Counted from the stretch's first letter, positions 49,398-59,108 are shown. The stretch: DNA of 64,000 nucleotides from Mesorhizobium temperatum (GCF_002284575.1 NZ_NPKJ01000040.1:410-64409), one strand, 5' to 3'. A program made the numbers and translations. Notes: generated from the letters alone by a model not told the origin.

Positions 49398-50636
49398 TTA
49401 TGGAGTGATCGCCGTGGTCGTTTCGGTCGCGGCTGCCGCCGCAGGCTGTCTCCTGGGCGGCCAGGAAAAATCGTCGGCGCGGCCGGGCGAAGCAGCGGGC
49501 GCCTTGCCCTCGACGACGAGTTTTTCGCCGTGCCCGTCCGCCTTCGCCGGCGGTGCGGCGCCGAGAAGTTCAGAACCGCCATCGAGCGCCGGGTCGTTGA
49601 GCAGCATCGGCACGGTGCGATCGACGGCCATGGGTGCTGGTGCCGGCGCCTCGACGGGAGCGCCCGCTGGCGCGTAAGCTGCCGGTGTGCCCGTGGGCGC
49701 GGTCATTCCAAGGATCTTCATCAAGGGTTTTTCGGCATAGAAGGCGAGCTTGCGTTTGCCGGCTTTCGACACATAGATGCCGTCGTCGGTGCGCAGGCGC
49801 ACCGGCTGGCCGTTGATATCAGGTCCGCTGGTGACAAAGGCGCCGTCCTCGTCGACGAAACCGTCCCAGATGTCGACGAATTCGCCGCCATGGCTTTCGG
49901 CCGTCGAGCGGTAAATGTCGTTGAAAGCCAGCATGTCTGAGGTCATCTTCGGCGCCTTGAATGCCGGCATGCCGACCCATAGATACGGCACCTTGGCCGC
50001 TGCAATGGCCTTACCGAACGCTTCGGTCCGGCCTTCGTATTCCTTGGTCCAGGCCTCGGACCGCGGCTGTTCGCGTTCACCGTTCACGCGCATTTGCTGC
50101 CGATCGTTGGAGCCCAGCATGACGATCACGGCCGCGGGCTTTTCGGTCTCGATCAGCGACTTGATCTGTTCGGGCCAGTTGTAGAAATCGTCACGCACGA
50201 AACCGGACGAACCGTTGCTGCGCACGACGATCCTGACGTTGGTGTTTTCGGCAAAGGCGGTATCGAGACCTTCGGCGAGGCCGCTCGCCATGAAATCGCC
50301 GACCACCAGAACGGTGCGGGCATCCGGCGCCTTCTCGACAATCGGGGTTGCCGGCTCAGCCCGCCGGCGCGGCGCGGCGCGGGGCTTTCTTGCTTTTAGC
50401 TTCCGTGGCCCGGCCCTCTGGATCTGTCGCGGTGGTTCCATCCACTCGGTTCGGCCCACCCGCTCGCTTCGGCGCAGAAACAACAAGTCGCGCAGCGACC
50501 AGCCACGCCTTTGTTCTTCCTGCGCCATGGCCGGCGTGTGAAAGACGGCGGCAGTACTGACGGCCAGAACCGCAATAGCCAGAATCAGGATCGGCACGCG
50601 ACGAAGGATTACCCGGATACGCGCAGCCGAAACCAA
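49398..50636 (-). CDS. DUF459/SGNH-fold periplasmic protein, degenerate active site
   Basis: Secreted or membrane-anchored protein, 412 aa. The N-terminal hydrophobic segment (residues 10-38, ending TPAMAQ) looks like a signal peptide or anchor. A basic Pro-rich linker, then an SGNH-hydrolase-like domain (about 105-300) with VVGDFMASGL, IVMLGSNDRQ and RTDDGIYVSKAGKRKLAFY follow. The GDS serine position is Phe and the usual DxxH histidine position is Tyr, so esterase activity is doubtful. The C-terminal 100 residues are Ala/Pro-rich. It starts with TTG behind GGAGAGGG. It may be a cell-wall or exopolysaccharide-associated scaffold. Confidence 0.78.
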   Translation of the reverse strand: MVSAARIRVILRRVPILILAIAVLAVSTAAVFHTPAMAQEEQRRGWSLRDLLFLRRSERVGRTEWMEPPRQIQRAGPRKLKARKPRAAPRRRAEPATPIVEKAPDARTVLVVGDFMASGLAEGLDTAFAENTNVRIVVRSNGSSGFVRDDFYNWPEQIKSLIETEKPAAVIVMLGSNDRQQMRVNGEREQPRSEAWTKEYEGRTEAFGKAIAAAKVPYLWVGMPAFKAPKMTSDMLAFNDIYRSTAESHGGEFVDIWDGFVDEDGAFVTSGPDINGQPVRLRTDDGIYVSKAGKRKLAFYAEKPLMKILGMTAPTGTPAAYAPAGAPVEAPAPAPMAVDRTVPMLLNDPALDGGSELLGAAPPAKADGHGEKLVVEGKAPAASPGRADDFSWPPRRQPAAAAATETTTAITP

Positions 50637-50653
50637 TTACCCTCTCCATCCCT

Positions 50654-50737
50654 TAAGAGCGCCGATCCTCAACCGTGCCGCCGCTCTATCTTTTTTGAGC
50701 ATCGGATTCCCCAAAACCGGTTTGGGTCCGATGCTCC
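50654..50737. repeat. Two-palindrome intergenic element, family 2 copy 2
   Basis: AAGAGCG ... CGCTCT is followed by ATCTTTTTT, GAGCATCGGAT, CCCCAAAACCGG and GTCCGATGCTC. Same order and nearly the same bases as 16232-16371, but without the extra GGGTCAGGCCC insertion. Confidence 0.75.
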
Positions 50738-50757
50738 AGGTCTGCCCCTGTGCGATG

Positions 50758-51984
50758 CTAGTTCTGCCTGAGCCATTTGAGCACTTCCATGCTCGGATGT
50801 CCGTCCTGGGTCAAGCCAGCCTTCGCCTGGAGGGCCATGATGGCGGCTTTCGATCCCTCGCCGATCTTGCCGTCGAACTTGCCGTCATAGTAGCCGTACT
50901 GGGAAAGCCGCTGCTGAAGCTCTTGCCTCTCCTCGAAGGAGAGCTTCGTGAAAGGCCGTTTCCAGTCCTGCACAAGCCCACCATAGCCGGCGATTCCGTC
51001 GGCAAGAAGGCCAACGGCAACCGCGTATTTGTCGGCATTGTTGTAGCGCTTGATGACCGAAAAATTCTTGATCATCAGGAAAGCCGGGCCGCCGCGGCCG
51101 CCTGGCACCTTCAGCGTGGCCTTCTCCGCGCTATTCTTGAACGGCTTGCCGTTGACACGCGTGACACCCAGCGCTTGCCATTGCGATAGTGACTTCGATC
51201 CGGCCGGGAACTTCTTTCCGTCGGGAAGGCTGACTTCATAGCCCCAGGTCTTGCCGGCCTGCCAGCCGTTCTTCTTGAGCAGATTGGCGGCCGTTGCCAA
51301 TGCATCGGGAATCGAATTCCAGATGTCGCGCTTGCCATCGCCGTCCATATCGACCGCATAGGCCTGATAGCTGGTGGGAATGAATTGGGTATGGCCCATG
51401 GCGCCGGCCCATGAGCCGCTGAGGTGGCTTTTATCGATGTCGCCCCTTTGCAGGATTTTCAGCGCCGCGATCAACTGGGTGCGGGCAAATTTCGATCGTC
51501 TCGAATCGGCATAGCCAAGCGTTGCCAGCGAACGGACGACATTGCGCATGACATCGTCGCGCTTGAGGATTTCGCCGTAATTCGATTCCATCGACCAGAT
51601 GGCCAGCAGGATATGACGGTCGACGCCGTATTTTGCCTCGATCCTGTCCAGCCACGGCTTCCACTTCCTGGCCATCTGCCGGCCAACAGCGACCGACTGG
51701 TCGTGGACGCGGTTGTCGAAATAGTCCCAGGCGGGCGCGGTGAATTCGGGTTGATAACGCGCTTTTTCCAGCACGACCGGGTCGGCATCGCTGACGCCCT
51801 CGAATGCGCGGTCGTAAACGGCGCCGGAAACGCCGCTCCGCACCGCGGTGGCGCGGAAGCTCGCCACCCATTGCCGGAAACCGGCGTCGGCAAAAGCCGA
51901 TCCGGTGGGCATCAGCAAGGCAAGCGACAGGCTGGCGGCCGCAACGAAGCTTGTGAAGCGCGTTGCGACGTTGCGAACGGACAT
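50758..51984 (-). CDS. Lytic murein transglycosylase with peptidoglycan-binding domain
   Basis: Periplasmic MltB-type (family 3) lytic transglycosylase, 408 aa. A signal peptide (1-32, ending GSAFADA) precedes the catalytic domain with the acid Glu133 in IWSMESNYG and the supporting GAMGHTQFIPTSYQAYAVD. A C-terminal PG_binding_1 domain (about 345-408, FEERQELQQRLSQYGYYDGK) follows. It cleaves glycan strands in peptidoglycan remodelling. ATG 51984 has a perfect AGGAGG; the upstream ATG at 52020 does not. Confidence 0.93.
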   Translation of the reverse strand: MSVRNVATRFTSFVAAASLSLALLMPTGSAFADAGFRQWVASFRATAVRSGVSGAVYDRAFEGVSDADPVVLEKARYQPEFTAPAWDYFDNRVHDQSVAVGRQMARKWKPWLDRIEAKYGVDRHILLAIWSMESNYGEILKRDDVMRNVVRSLATLGYADSRRSKFARTQLIAALKILQRGDIDKSHLSGSWAGAMGHTQFIPTSYQAYAVDMDGDGKRDIWNSIPDALATAANLLKKNGWQAGKTWGYEVSLPDGKKFPAGSKSLSQWQALGVTRVNGKPFKNSAEKATLKVPGGRGGPAFLMIKNFSVIKRYNNADKYAVAVGLLADGIAGYGGLVQDWKRPFTKLSFEERQELQQRLSQYGYYDGKFDGKIGEGSKAAIMALQAKAGLTQDGHPSMEVLKWLRQN

Positions 51985-52197
51985 CTTTTCCTCCTTCTTC
52001 ATCACAGGAAGATCATTCATCGCCGAACCCGGTTAGCATTTAGTTTACCATAGGTGCCGTTGGGAACGAAAAGGCGGGTTGGTGCTTTACGGACTACAAA
52101 TTTTTTTCTGACCAGTCGTTCCATAATCCTCGATTCCGGCACGAAAATGTCTTGAAGCAGGATTGCCGAACAGGCTTAGAAGCGGATAATTGACAGC

Positions 52198-53103
52198 ATG
52201 AAGAGAGTTCGCAAGGCAGTTTTCCCGGTCGCCGGTCTCGGCACGCGTTTTCTCCCGGCCACCAAGGCCATACCCAAGGAAATGCTGACGGTCGTCGACA
52301 GGCCAGTCATCCAGTATGTGGTCGACGAGGCACGCGAAGCCGGCATCGAGCATTTCATCTTCGTGACCGGCCGCAACAAGGCGGTCATCGAGGACCATTT
52401 CGACGTCCAGTTCGAACTCTATGACACGCTCGCCCAGCGCGGCAAGGACGACGAGCTCGCCCGCCTGCAGCGGCTGCAACCCTCGCCGGGGCAGACCAGC
52501 TTCACGCGCCAGCAGGTACCGCTTGGCCTCGGCCATGCCGTCTGGTGCGCCCGCGAGCTGGTCGGCGACGAGCCCTTCGCGCTGCTTTTGCCTGACATGA
52601 TCATGCAGTCGGAAAAAAGCTGCATGAAGGAGATGGTCGAGCTTTATGCCGAGACCGGCAACAACATCGTCGCGGTTCAGGAATGCGACCCCGCCGAGGC
52701 CCATAAATACGGCATCGTCGGCCGCGGCGAGGATACGCATCACGGTTTCCGCATCACCGGCATGGTGGAGAAGCCGAAGACCGGCACGGCACCCTCCAAT
52801 CTATACATCAACGGGCGCTACATCCTGCAGCCGGAGATATTTGGGATTCTCGAGGGCCAGGAGAAGGGCGCCGGCAACGAGATCCAACTCACCGATGCGA
52901 TGCTGAAGCTGGAGAAGCAACAGCCCTTCTATGGCTGCCACTACCAGGGGCGCACCTTCGATTGCGGATCGCCGGAAGGCTTTGTCGAGGCCAACGTCGC
53001 CTTCGCGCTGTGGCGCAGCGACATAAACGGCCGCATGGCGGGCGTTATCCGCAAGCTTCTCGACGAGATGAAACCGTCGGAGCAGAGGGGCGCGGCGTTC
53101 TAA
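52198..53103 (+). CDS. galU: UTP-glucose-1-phosphate uridylyltransferase
   Basis: Makes UDP-glucose for exopolysaccharide, cyclic glucan and LPS synthesis (ExoN in rhizobia). The 301-aa sequence carries the nucleotidyltransferase motif [21 protein letters not shown] (9-29), [16 protein letters not shown] (metal Asp) and [11 protein letters not shown]. The length is normal for the family. A RIME-like repeat begins at the stop codon. The promoter gap of about 210 nt after the transglycosylase start holds no obvious operator. Confidence 0.95.
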   Translation: MKRVRKAVFPVAGLGTRFLPATKAIPKEMLTVVDRPVIQYVVDEAREAGIEHFIFVTGRNKAVIEDHFDVQFELYDTLAQRGKDDELARLQRLQPSPGQTSFTRQQVPLGLGHAVWCARELVGDEPFALLLPDMIMQSEKSCMKEMVELYAETGNNIVAVQECDPAEAHKYGIVGRGEDTHHGFRITGMVEKPKTGTAPSNLYINGRYILQPEIFGILEGQEKGAGNEIQLTDAMLKLEKQQPFYGCHYQGRTFDCGSPEGFVEANVAFALWRSDINGRMAGVIRKLLDEMKPSEQRGAAF

Positions 53104-53208
53104 TGCATGTCGCGCAAAAGTGCGCAGCGGTTTTGCGATAACGACTTGCATAAAAACAAGAACCTAAAGCGCGTCGCATGAATCCGTTCAAATGCGACGC
53201 GTTTTAGG
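53103..53208. repeat. RIME-like two-palindrome repeat, copy 2 (inverted)
   Basis: Inverted copy of 37753-37856: ATGCATGTCG (53103-53112) pairs with CGACTTGCAT (53142-53151), then CTAAAGCGCGTCGC (from 53164) pairs with GCGACGCGTTTTAG (to 53207). It abuts the galU stop and may act as its 3' hairpin. Confidence 0.85.
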
Positions 53209-53311
53209 AAATCGCATACCCCAATGTAGGCCGCGTTCAGGTCTCGAAACCACCGTTCTCGCCACCGCCTGACCCGAATCTCGACATACCTCAAACCTTC
53301 AACGGTTTGCT

Positions 53312-55060
53312 TTACGGCTGCAGCTTCACACCGACGAAGACGCTGTGGGCGGTGTAGTCGCGGCCTTCCAGGTTGCTGGTCTGTTTTTCGGTTCTGGCGC
53401 GGGTGGTCAGTCCGGCATACCGGTTCAGCCACCATGTCAATCCGGCCTCCGCGCTCAGCGTCAGATCATGGCCGTCGGACCCGATGTAGTCGCGCCAGTC
53501 CACGCCGAGAGCTGCGTTCCCGATCAGGTTGGCACGGATTTCCCGCTCGCCGGTGAGGCGGCCGGAGTAAAGGATGTCGCCGCTTTCGTTGGGGGTTGTC
53601 GTGCCCTCGACGATCGTCTGCCCGGTGAGGCCGATCGTGGTGCCGCGTTCCGGCGACCATCTGAGGTCGGCGTTCACCGTGGCACCCGAAATAGCCGGCA
53701 GGCGGTCGTCGTCGATCGCCTCCCGCAGCCAGCCGGCCGAGAATTCGCCGGCAAGCTTCTCACCGAGGTCGAGTTCGGCGCCGGCCCGAACGCCGAGCCG
53801 CGTCGAAGATCGTTCGAAACCATTGGTGTCGACGCGCAAATCATAGACCCGGCGGCCGATTTCGACCTCGGTGAAAGGGGTGATGGCGGGAGAAATCTCA
53901 TAGCCGGTGCGCAAGGTGGCGGTATAGAGCGTCGAATCGCGGTCTTTCTGCGACAGCGTTCCGCCCGTCGAAAGCTTGGCGTCGCCGTAAATGTCGTGTT
54001 CGACTGCGCCGGTCAGGGCGAAGCGCATCTTGCCGGCATCCTTCTCGACCGCAAGGCTGCCGTCAATGGTCTGGCGCACCGGCTGCTCGACGGTGCCTTC
54101 GATGACGACCGGCGACGAAGCCGATTCCGGTGCCGCCTCGTAACCGAGCTTGGCGATAGCGCGCAGATCGTTGTCGAGGTCGACGTTGAGCGTGCCATCG
54201 ACACGGCCCCGTGCCTCCTGAACCTCGTCGCCCGATATCGTTTTGAGAAAGGTGCCATAGCCGTCGATGACAGCCGAATTCTCACGCCAGTCGGAGATGG
54301 CATTGAAACGCAGCGTCGTTTCGGACAGCAGGGCCGGCTTGCCTTCGCTGCTTGAATCGGCATTCGACGACGCCGTCAGGCCCTGCTCGAGCGTCGGCCT
54401 GATCACAAAGGAGCCGAGTTTGATGCCGGTGGCGGCGAACGGGTCGTCCTCGGCCCTCTTGTCCCGGCCTTCGATGGCTTCGGTGCGCTCGGCGCCCGGA
54501 TCGAGCTGCTGCCTGTCGGCGGAATCAATGGTCACGGCACGGCGATTGGTGGCGTCCTGGTCCGTCTCGGCGGTGTCCGTGTCATCTGTCGTGGCTGCAG
54601 TCGCGGCGGCGGCTTGCGTCTCGGCGGCCGCGGCCTCGTCTAGATCGACCGCGCGTTGCGTTGCGCTCGATGGCCGGCGCGGCGGGACGGGAGCGGGGGT
54701 GTCCGCAAACGCATCGTCGGTGGCTTCCGGCGGATCGAAAATGCTGCCGGTCGCGGGCGCCATGTCGTCGTCCTGTACGGCGCCCGGGCTGGCCGGCTGA
54801 TAGGTAGGCGCCGGCGCATTGCTCTGGGTGGTTGCGCCGGCCTGTGCCGTCTGATCCTGGGCGCTGGCCATGCTCAACTGCCTGGTCTTGCGCTGCTGGT
54901 CGTCCAGAATTGCCGATTCCGAAACCTCGCCGCGCAGCTCGGTTACCTGGGCATAAGCCTGCGCAGGCCGCAGCAAGGCGAAGACGCTGGTCGCCAGCAG
55001 CAAGGCGCAGACCGCCTTGCCGTTTCGTCTTCTTTTCTTTTCAGGCTGAGCCCCGGACAT
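53312..55060 (-). CDS. Predicted outer-membrane beta-barrel protein
   Basis: The 582-aa precursor has a basic N-terminus and hydrophobic signal segment (about 13-37, ending AQAYAQV). An Ala/Asp/Thr/Pro-rich, probably disordered region of some 160 residues follows. From about residue 205 to the end, alternating beta-strand patterns (GSFVIRPTLEQGLTASSN, STLYTATLRTGYEISPAI, GLTWWLNRYAGLTTRARTEK) suggest a barrel of the OMP_b-brl type, closing with VFVGVKLQP. ATG 55060 has GTGGTGG upstream; GTG 55069 is possible. A CtrA-like TTAACCAT lies 57 nt upstream. The function is unknown. Confidence 0.75.
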   Translation of the reverse strand: MSGAQPEKKRRRNGKAVCALLLATSVFALLRPAQAYAQVTELRGEVSESAILDDQQRKTRQLSMASAQDQTAQAGATTQSNAPAPTYQPASPGAVQDDDMAPATGSIFDPPEATDDAFADTPAPVPPRRPSSATQRAVDLDEAAAAETQAAAATAATTDDTDTAETDQDATNRRAVTIDSADRQQLDPGAERTEAIEGRDKRAEDDPFAATGIKLGSFVIRPTLEQGLTASSNADSSSEGKPALLSETTLRFNAISDWRENSAVIDGYGTFLKTISGDEVQEARGRVDGTLNVDLDNDLRAIAKLGYEAAPESASSPVVIEGTVEQPVRQTIDGSLAVEKDAGKMRFALTGAVEHDIYGDAKLSTGGTLSQKDRDSTLYTATLRTGYEISPAITPFTEVEIGRRVYDLRVDTNGFERSSTRLGVRAGAELDLGEKLAGEFSAGWLREAIDDDRLPAISGATVNADLRWSPERGTTIGLTGQTIVEGTTTPNESGDILYSGRLTGEREIRANLIGNAALGVDWRDYIGSDGHDLTLSAEAGLTWWLNRYAGLTTRARTEKQTSNLEGRDYTAHSVFVGVKLQP

Positions 55061-55116
55061 CGCCACCACTGCTTGCGCGGCGCACGCGCGCCATACTTAC
55101 CGAACCGTAAACAGGG

Positions 55117-55124
55117 ATGGTTAA
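55117..55124 (-). promoter_or_regulatory. CtrA-like motif upstream of barrel-protein gene
   Basis: ATGGTTAA on the plus strand reads TTAACCAT toward the minus-strand outer-membrane gene, 57 nt before its start. Same 8-mer as upstream of cpdR. Confidence 0.35.
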
Positions 55125-55211
55125 CGGAGGATTGAGGCGGCTGTTGATCAGGCCTCGCTGGATGGCAATTCCGTTGGACAGGCGCGCGGCAAAGCGCTAA
55201 TCGCATCAGCC

Positions 55212-56213
55212 ATGCATGCGGGATCCCCAGACAAGAAGCGGCTCGACGGGCAAGCTTCGATCGCCTCGGCGCTCAGAACGGTAGCGACCGAGCAGGCCGG
55301 TGTCGCGGCGCTGGCGGCCGCGCTCGAAAACGGATTGACCGAACCGTTCGCGCGCGCCATCGACATGGTGTCGCAGATCGAGGGCCGCGTCATCGTCACC
55401 GGCGTCGGCAAGAGCGGCCATATCGGCTCAAAGATCGCGGCGACGCTCGCCTCGACCGGCACGCCGGCTTTCTTCGTCCATCCTGCCGAAGCCAATCACG
55501 GCGACCTCGGCATGATCGCCAAGGACGATGCCATCATCGCCATGTCGTGGTCGGGCGAGAGCCGAGAGCTCAAGGGCATCATCGCCTACTCCAGGCGCTT
55601 CTCGATTCCGCTGATCGCGGTCACCGCCGGAGAGCGATCGGCGCTGGCGCGCGCGGCCGATGTGGTGCTTCTGCTGCCGCGTGCGCCGGAAGCCTGCCCG
55701 CATGGCCTGGCGCCGACGACATCGACGCTGCTGCAACTGGTGATCGGCGATGCGCTGGCCATCGCGTTGCTCGAAGCGCGCGGCTTCACGCCGGATCATT
55801 TCCGCACCTTCCATCCCGGCGGGCAACTTGGCGCCAATCTGACGCAGATCCGCGACATCATGCATGTCGGCGACAGGCTGCCGCTGGTGCCTTCCGGCAC
55901 TGGAATGCGCGAAGCGATCCTCGAATTGTCGCGCAAGGGGTTTGGCTGCGTGGCGATAACCGCTGCGGATGGTGCGCTGATCGGCATCGTCACCGACGGC
56001 GATATCAGGCGCCACATCGGCAGCAATCTTCTGGCGATGAGTGTCGATCAGGTGATGACCAAGGAGCCGAAGACGGCCGGGCCGGATACGCTGGTGGCGA
56101 CGGCGCTGCAGACGATCAACAATTCGGCCATCTCCAGCCTGATGGTTGTCGAGGGCAGACGGCCAGTCGGACTTGTCCATCTGCACGACCTGCTGCGCAT
56201 CGGCGCGGCTTGA
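55212..56213 (+). CDS. kdsD: Arabinose-5-phosphate isomerase, KpsF/GutQ family
   Basis: Interconverts ribulose-5-phosphate and arabinose-5-phosphate, the first step toward Kdo for LPS. In the 333-aa protein a SIS domain (about 45-180; VTGVGKSGHIGSKIAATLAS, SWSGESRELKG) is followed by two CBS domains (from about 215, RDIMHVGDRLPLV and VDQVMTKEPKTAGPDT). The family motif HPGGQLGANL joins them. All expected parts are present. It stands divergent from the outer-membrane gene and convergent with the NfeD gene. Confidence 0.93.
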   Translation: MHAGSPDKKRLDGQASIASALRTVATEQAGVAALAAALENGLTEPFARAIDMVSQIEGRVIVTGVGKSGHIGSKIAATLASTGTPAFFVHPAEANHGDLGMIAKDDAIIAMSWSGESRELKGIIAYSRRFSIPLIAVTAGERSALARAADVVLLLPRAPEACPHGLAPTTSTLLQLVIGDALAIALLEARGFTPDHFRTFHPGGQLGANLTQIRDIMHVGDRLPLVPSGTGMREAILELSRKGFGCVAITAADGALIGIVTDGDIRRHIGSNLLAMSVDQVMTKEPKTAGPDTLVATALQTINNSAISSLMVVEGRRPVGLVHLHDLLRIGAA

Positions 56214-56264
56214 CACCTCAGGCCTGTTTGAAAAGTCGTCCCGCCGAGATTGGTGGGATCAGTC

Positions 56265-56729
56265 CTAAACCGGCTCGACCGTCAGTTCCAGATCGGTATC
56301 GGCCGCGCCCGTCACGCGCACCTGCGTGCCGGCCGGCAGATCGGGCCCGGAGACGCGCCATAGCGTGTCGCCCAGTTTTATGCGGCCGCGGCCGTCCTTG
56401 ATCGGCTCGGCCAGCGTCGCCGTCCTGCCGATCATCTGTGCGCCGCGGCGGTTGAGCAGCGGCTGGTCTGTCGGGTCGTGGCGTTCGCCCGCCAGTCTCT
56501 TGCCGACATAGGTTGAAACCAGCGACATCGCGAGGAAGGCGAGAACCTGGATCTGCCAGGTCCAAAAACCTGCGTCCCAGATGAGCAGGGAGACAGCACC
56601 GACCAGCAGCGCGGCGATGCCGATCCATAGCATGAAGATGCCCGGTGCGATGACCTCCATCACGAGGAGGACGAAGCCGAGAACCATCCAACTCCAAGGG
56701 CCGAGTTCGGAAATGATGCGGTCGAACAT
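56265..56729 (-). CDS. NfeD-family membrane protein
   Basis: Short NfeD protein, 154 aa: two or three hydrophobic N-terminal segments (SWMVLGFVLLVMEVIAPGIF ... LLIWDAGFWTWQIQVLAF), then a C-terminal OB-fold (about 95-154, MIGRTATLAEPIKDGRGRIKLGD). NfeD proteins accompany SPFH/stomatin partners in membrane microdomains. It starts 10 nt after the SPFH gene stop. ATG 56729 is chosen; the upstream extension overlaps the SPFH gene. Confidence 0.9.
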   Translation of the reverse strand: MFDRIISELGPWSWMVLGFVLLVMEVIAPGIFMLWIGIAALLVGAVSLLIWDAGFWTWQIQVLAFLAMSLVSTYVGKRLAGERHDPTDQPLLNRRGAQMIGRTATLAEPIKDGRGRIKLGDTLWRVSGPDLPAGTQVRVTGAADTDLELTVEPV

Positions 56730-56739
56730 GGGATCGGCC

Positions 56740-57690
56740 TCAGGTCTGGCTGGGGCGAACCACGGGCGGGCGTGACGCTTGCCGCGCGGCGCCGGCATTG
56801 CCTTCGCCCCCGAAGACTTCCTTGGCGATCTCTCCGATGCCGCCGAGCGTGCCGATCAGCGACGAAGCTTCTATCGGCATCAGCACGACCTTGCTGTTTG
56901 TGGCAGAGCCGATCCTGGTCAGCGCTTCGGTGTATTTCAGCGCAACGAAGTAGTTGAGCGCCTGCACGTCGCCCTTGGAGATCGCTTCCGACACCACCTG
57001 CGTGGCGCGGGCCTCGGCCTCGGCCGAGCGTTCGCGCGCCTCGGCGTCGCGGAAGGCGGCTTCCTTGCGGCCCTCGGCTTCCAGGATCTGCGACTGCTTG
57101 AGGCCTTCGGCGTCAAGGATCTGCGCGCGCTTGTTGCGTTCGGCCATCATCTGGCGACCCATCGATTCGACGAGATTGGCCGGCGGATTGATGTCCTTGA
57201 TCTCGACACGAGTGATCTTGATGCCCCAGGGATGCGCGGCCTCGTCGACGACGCGCAGCAGGCGTTCGTTGATGGCGTCGCGGTTCGACAAAAGCTCGTC
57301 GAGGTCCATCGAACCCATCACGGTACGGATGTTGGTCATCGTCAGGTTGAGGATGGCGTTCTCCAGCCCAGCGACCTGGTAGGCGGCCTGCGCGGCGTTG
57401 AGCACCTGGTAGAATGCAACGCCGTCGACGGCGACGGTGGCGTTGTCGCGGGTAATGATCTCCTGGGTCGGGACGTCGAGCACCTGCTCCATCATGTTCA
57501 ACTTGGCGCCGATGCGATCGACGAACGGCACGATGATGTTGAGACCGGGGCTCAATGTCTTGGTATAGCGGCCAAAGCGTTCGACGGTATAATTGTAGCC
57601 TTGCGGGATTGTACGGATGCCTTTGAAAAGCACGAGCACGACAAGAGCGACAAGAACAAGAAGCGCGATATCGAAACCACTGAAATCCAT
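56740..57690 (-). CDS. SPFH/Band 7 (stomatin-like, QmcA family) protein
   Basis: Membrane-microdomain scaffold protein, 316 aa. One N-terminal transmembrane segment (6-25), the SPFH domain (about 28-195; [32 protein letters not shown]) and a coiled-coil Glu/Ala/Arg-rich stretch (about 195-245) precede an Ala/Gly-rich tail. It probably works with the NfeD protein in envelope quality control. GGGAG lies close to the ATG. Confidence 0.93.
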   Translation of the reverse strand: MDFSGFDIALLVLVALVVLVLFKGIRTIPQGYNYTVERFGRYTKTLSPGLNIIVPFVDRIGAKLNMMEQVLDVPTQEIITRDNATVAVDGVAFYQVLNAAQAAYQVAGLENAILNLTMTNIRTVMGSMDLDELLSNRDAINERLLRVVDEAAHPWGIKITRVEIKDINPPANLVESMGRQMMAERNKRAQILDAEGLKQSQILEAEGRKEAAFRDAEARERSAEAEARATQVVSEAISKGDVQALNYFVALKYTEALTRIGSATNSKVVLMPIEASSLIGTLGGIGEIAKEVFGGEGNAGAARQASRPPVVRPSQT

Positions 57691-57724
57691 TTGGCTCTCC
57701 CTCAGATGCCGAGCACATTGATGC

Positions 57725-57815
57725 GACGCGCGTCCACTGGACGCACAAAGTACGCTTTAACCTTTGTACCTGCGCATCGTGCTTTCCAAAAATCGAGTCC
57801 GATTTTCCGGCCGAT
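57725..57815. repeat. Palindromic intergenic repeat, family 3 copy B (inverted)
   Basis: CGTCC ACT GGACG (57731-57743), ACAAAGTACGCTT, then GCGCATCGTGCTTTCC and AAAATCG/CGATTTT (57788-57805). Read on the minus strand it matches copy C block by block. It occupies the promoter gap of the SPFH gene. Confidence 0.65.
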
Positions 57816-57942
57816 GCAGTAGACGTTTCAACGCAACCGACTTCACCAAACACTTAAGTGTGTTTCAGAAATGTTACAATCAGGTGATCGCGGATTGTCG
57901 GTGCATAGACAGCCGGGCTTGCGGCGCTCGATTATGTCCGCT

Positions 57943-59013
57943 TCAGATCCAGCCCGACAGTTCGCGCCGCACCATCGCCTCGATCACCGCCATGCCCTCG
58001 GCACTGTCGTTGAGGCAGGGGATGTGTGCGAACTTCTCGCCGCCTGCGTGATGGAAGGTCTCGGCCGCCTCTCTGCCGATCTCGTCCAGCGTCTCGATGC
58101 AGTCGACAGAAAAGCCCGGATTGACGATGGCGATCGATCTCACGCCTTCTCCGGCCAATTTCTCGACCGTCTTGTCGGTGTAGGGCTGTAGCCATTCCTG
58201 AGCACCGAAGCGCGACTGGAATGTGGTGATCAGCCTCTTCTCATCCCAGCCGAGCTTTTCCCGCAGCAGCCGGGTCGTCTCCAAGCAATGGGCCTGATAG
58301 GGGTCACCCTTGTCGGAATAGGGTTTCGGAATGCCGTGATAGGAGGCGATGACCACCTCCGGCTCGAAATCGAGCGTCGCCAGATGGCGCGAGATCGAAC
58401 GGGCAAGCGCCTCGATATAGACCGGTTCGGCATAGTAGGGCGGCACGCTGCGGACCGCCGGGGAGCGGCGCATCTTCATCAGCGCGCGAAACAGCTGGTC
58501 GTTGGCGGTCGCGGTGGTGGTCGCGGAATATTGCGGATAGAGTGGAAAAGAGAGAATGCGGTCGCAGCCTTGCGCGACCAACCCTTTGGCGACGCTCTCG
58601 GTCGACGGATTGCCGTAACGCATCGCCCAGTCGACGATAACGTCGGGCAGGTCGCGCAGCGCCTCGGTCAGCTTTTCGCTTTGGGCGCGGGTGTAGGTGC
58701 GCAGCGGCGACTCGTTGCGCTGCCGGTTCCAGATCCTGGCATAGTTGGCGCCCGACTTCTTCGGCCGTGTGGTGAGAACCAGCCCGTAGAGGATCGGGTA
58801 CCAGATCGCCTTGTTGAGCTCGATGACGCGCGGATCGGACAGGAATTCCCTGAGATAGCGCCACATCGGCTTGAATTCCGTGCCGTCGGGCGTGCCGAGA
58901 TTAACCAGCATGACGCCGATCCTGCCCGCCCCGACCGGCGGCTGTCCTGCCGGGAGCGGGCCGACGCCCTTCGCCGCCGCGGCCTTGGGATCGACAGGGT
59001 TGGAAAGCGTCAT
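57943..59013 (-). CDS. hemH: Ferrochelatase
   Basis: Inserts Fe2+ into protoporphyrin IX, the last step of haem synthesis; 356 aa. Family motifs: VMLVNLGTPDG, RYLREFLSDPRVIE, SFPLYPQYSATTTATA, the iron-site His in ASYHGIPKPY, and TFQSRFGAQEWLQPYTDKT with the later conserved Glu/Asp region GFSVDCIETLDEI. GGAGATC precedes ATG 59013. The N-terminal 30 residues are an unconserved extension. Confidence 0.95.
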   Translation of the reverse strand: MTLSNPVDPKAAAAKGVGPLPAGQPPVGAGRIGVMLVNLGTPDGTEFKPMWRYLREFLSDPRVIELNKAIWYPILYGLVLTTRPKKSGANYARIWNRQRNESPLRTYTRAQSEKLTEALRDLPDVIVDWAMRYGNPSTESVAKGLVAQGCDRILSFPLYPQYSATTTATANDQLFRALMKMRRSPAVRSVPPYYAEPVYIEALARSISRHLATLDFEPEVVIASYHGIPKPYSDKGDPYQAHCLETTRLLREKLGWDEKRLITTFQSRFGAQEWLQPYTDKTVEKLAGEGVRSIAIVNPGFSVDCIETLDEIGREAAETFHHAGGEKFAHIPCLNDSAEGMAVIEAMVRRELSGWI

Positions 59014-59108
59014 TAGGGATCTCCGGACACCGCGCGAAACTAGCGATGCCGCGCCGGTTTTCAATGCAGCGTCTGGCCGCACCTTATCTTACCTCGGGCG
59101 GAAAGCAG

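Noticed and set aside
52087..52197. Possible riboswitch or leader before galU
   Set aside because: No conserved riboswitch block or terminator-antiterminator pair could be recognised by eye.
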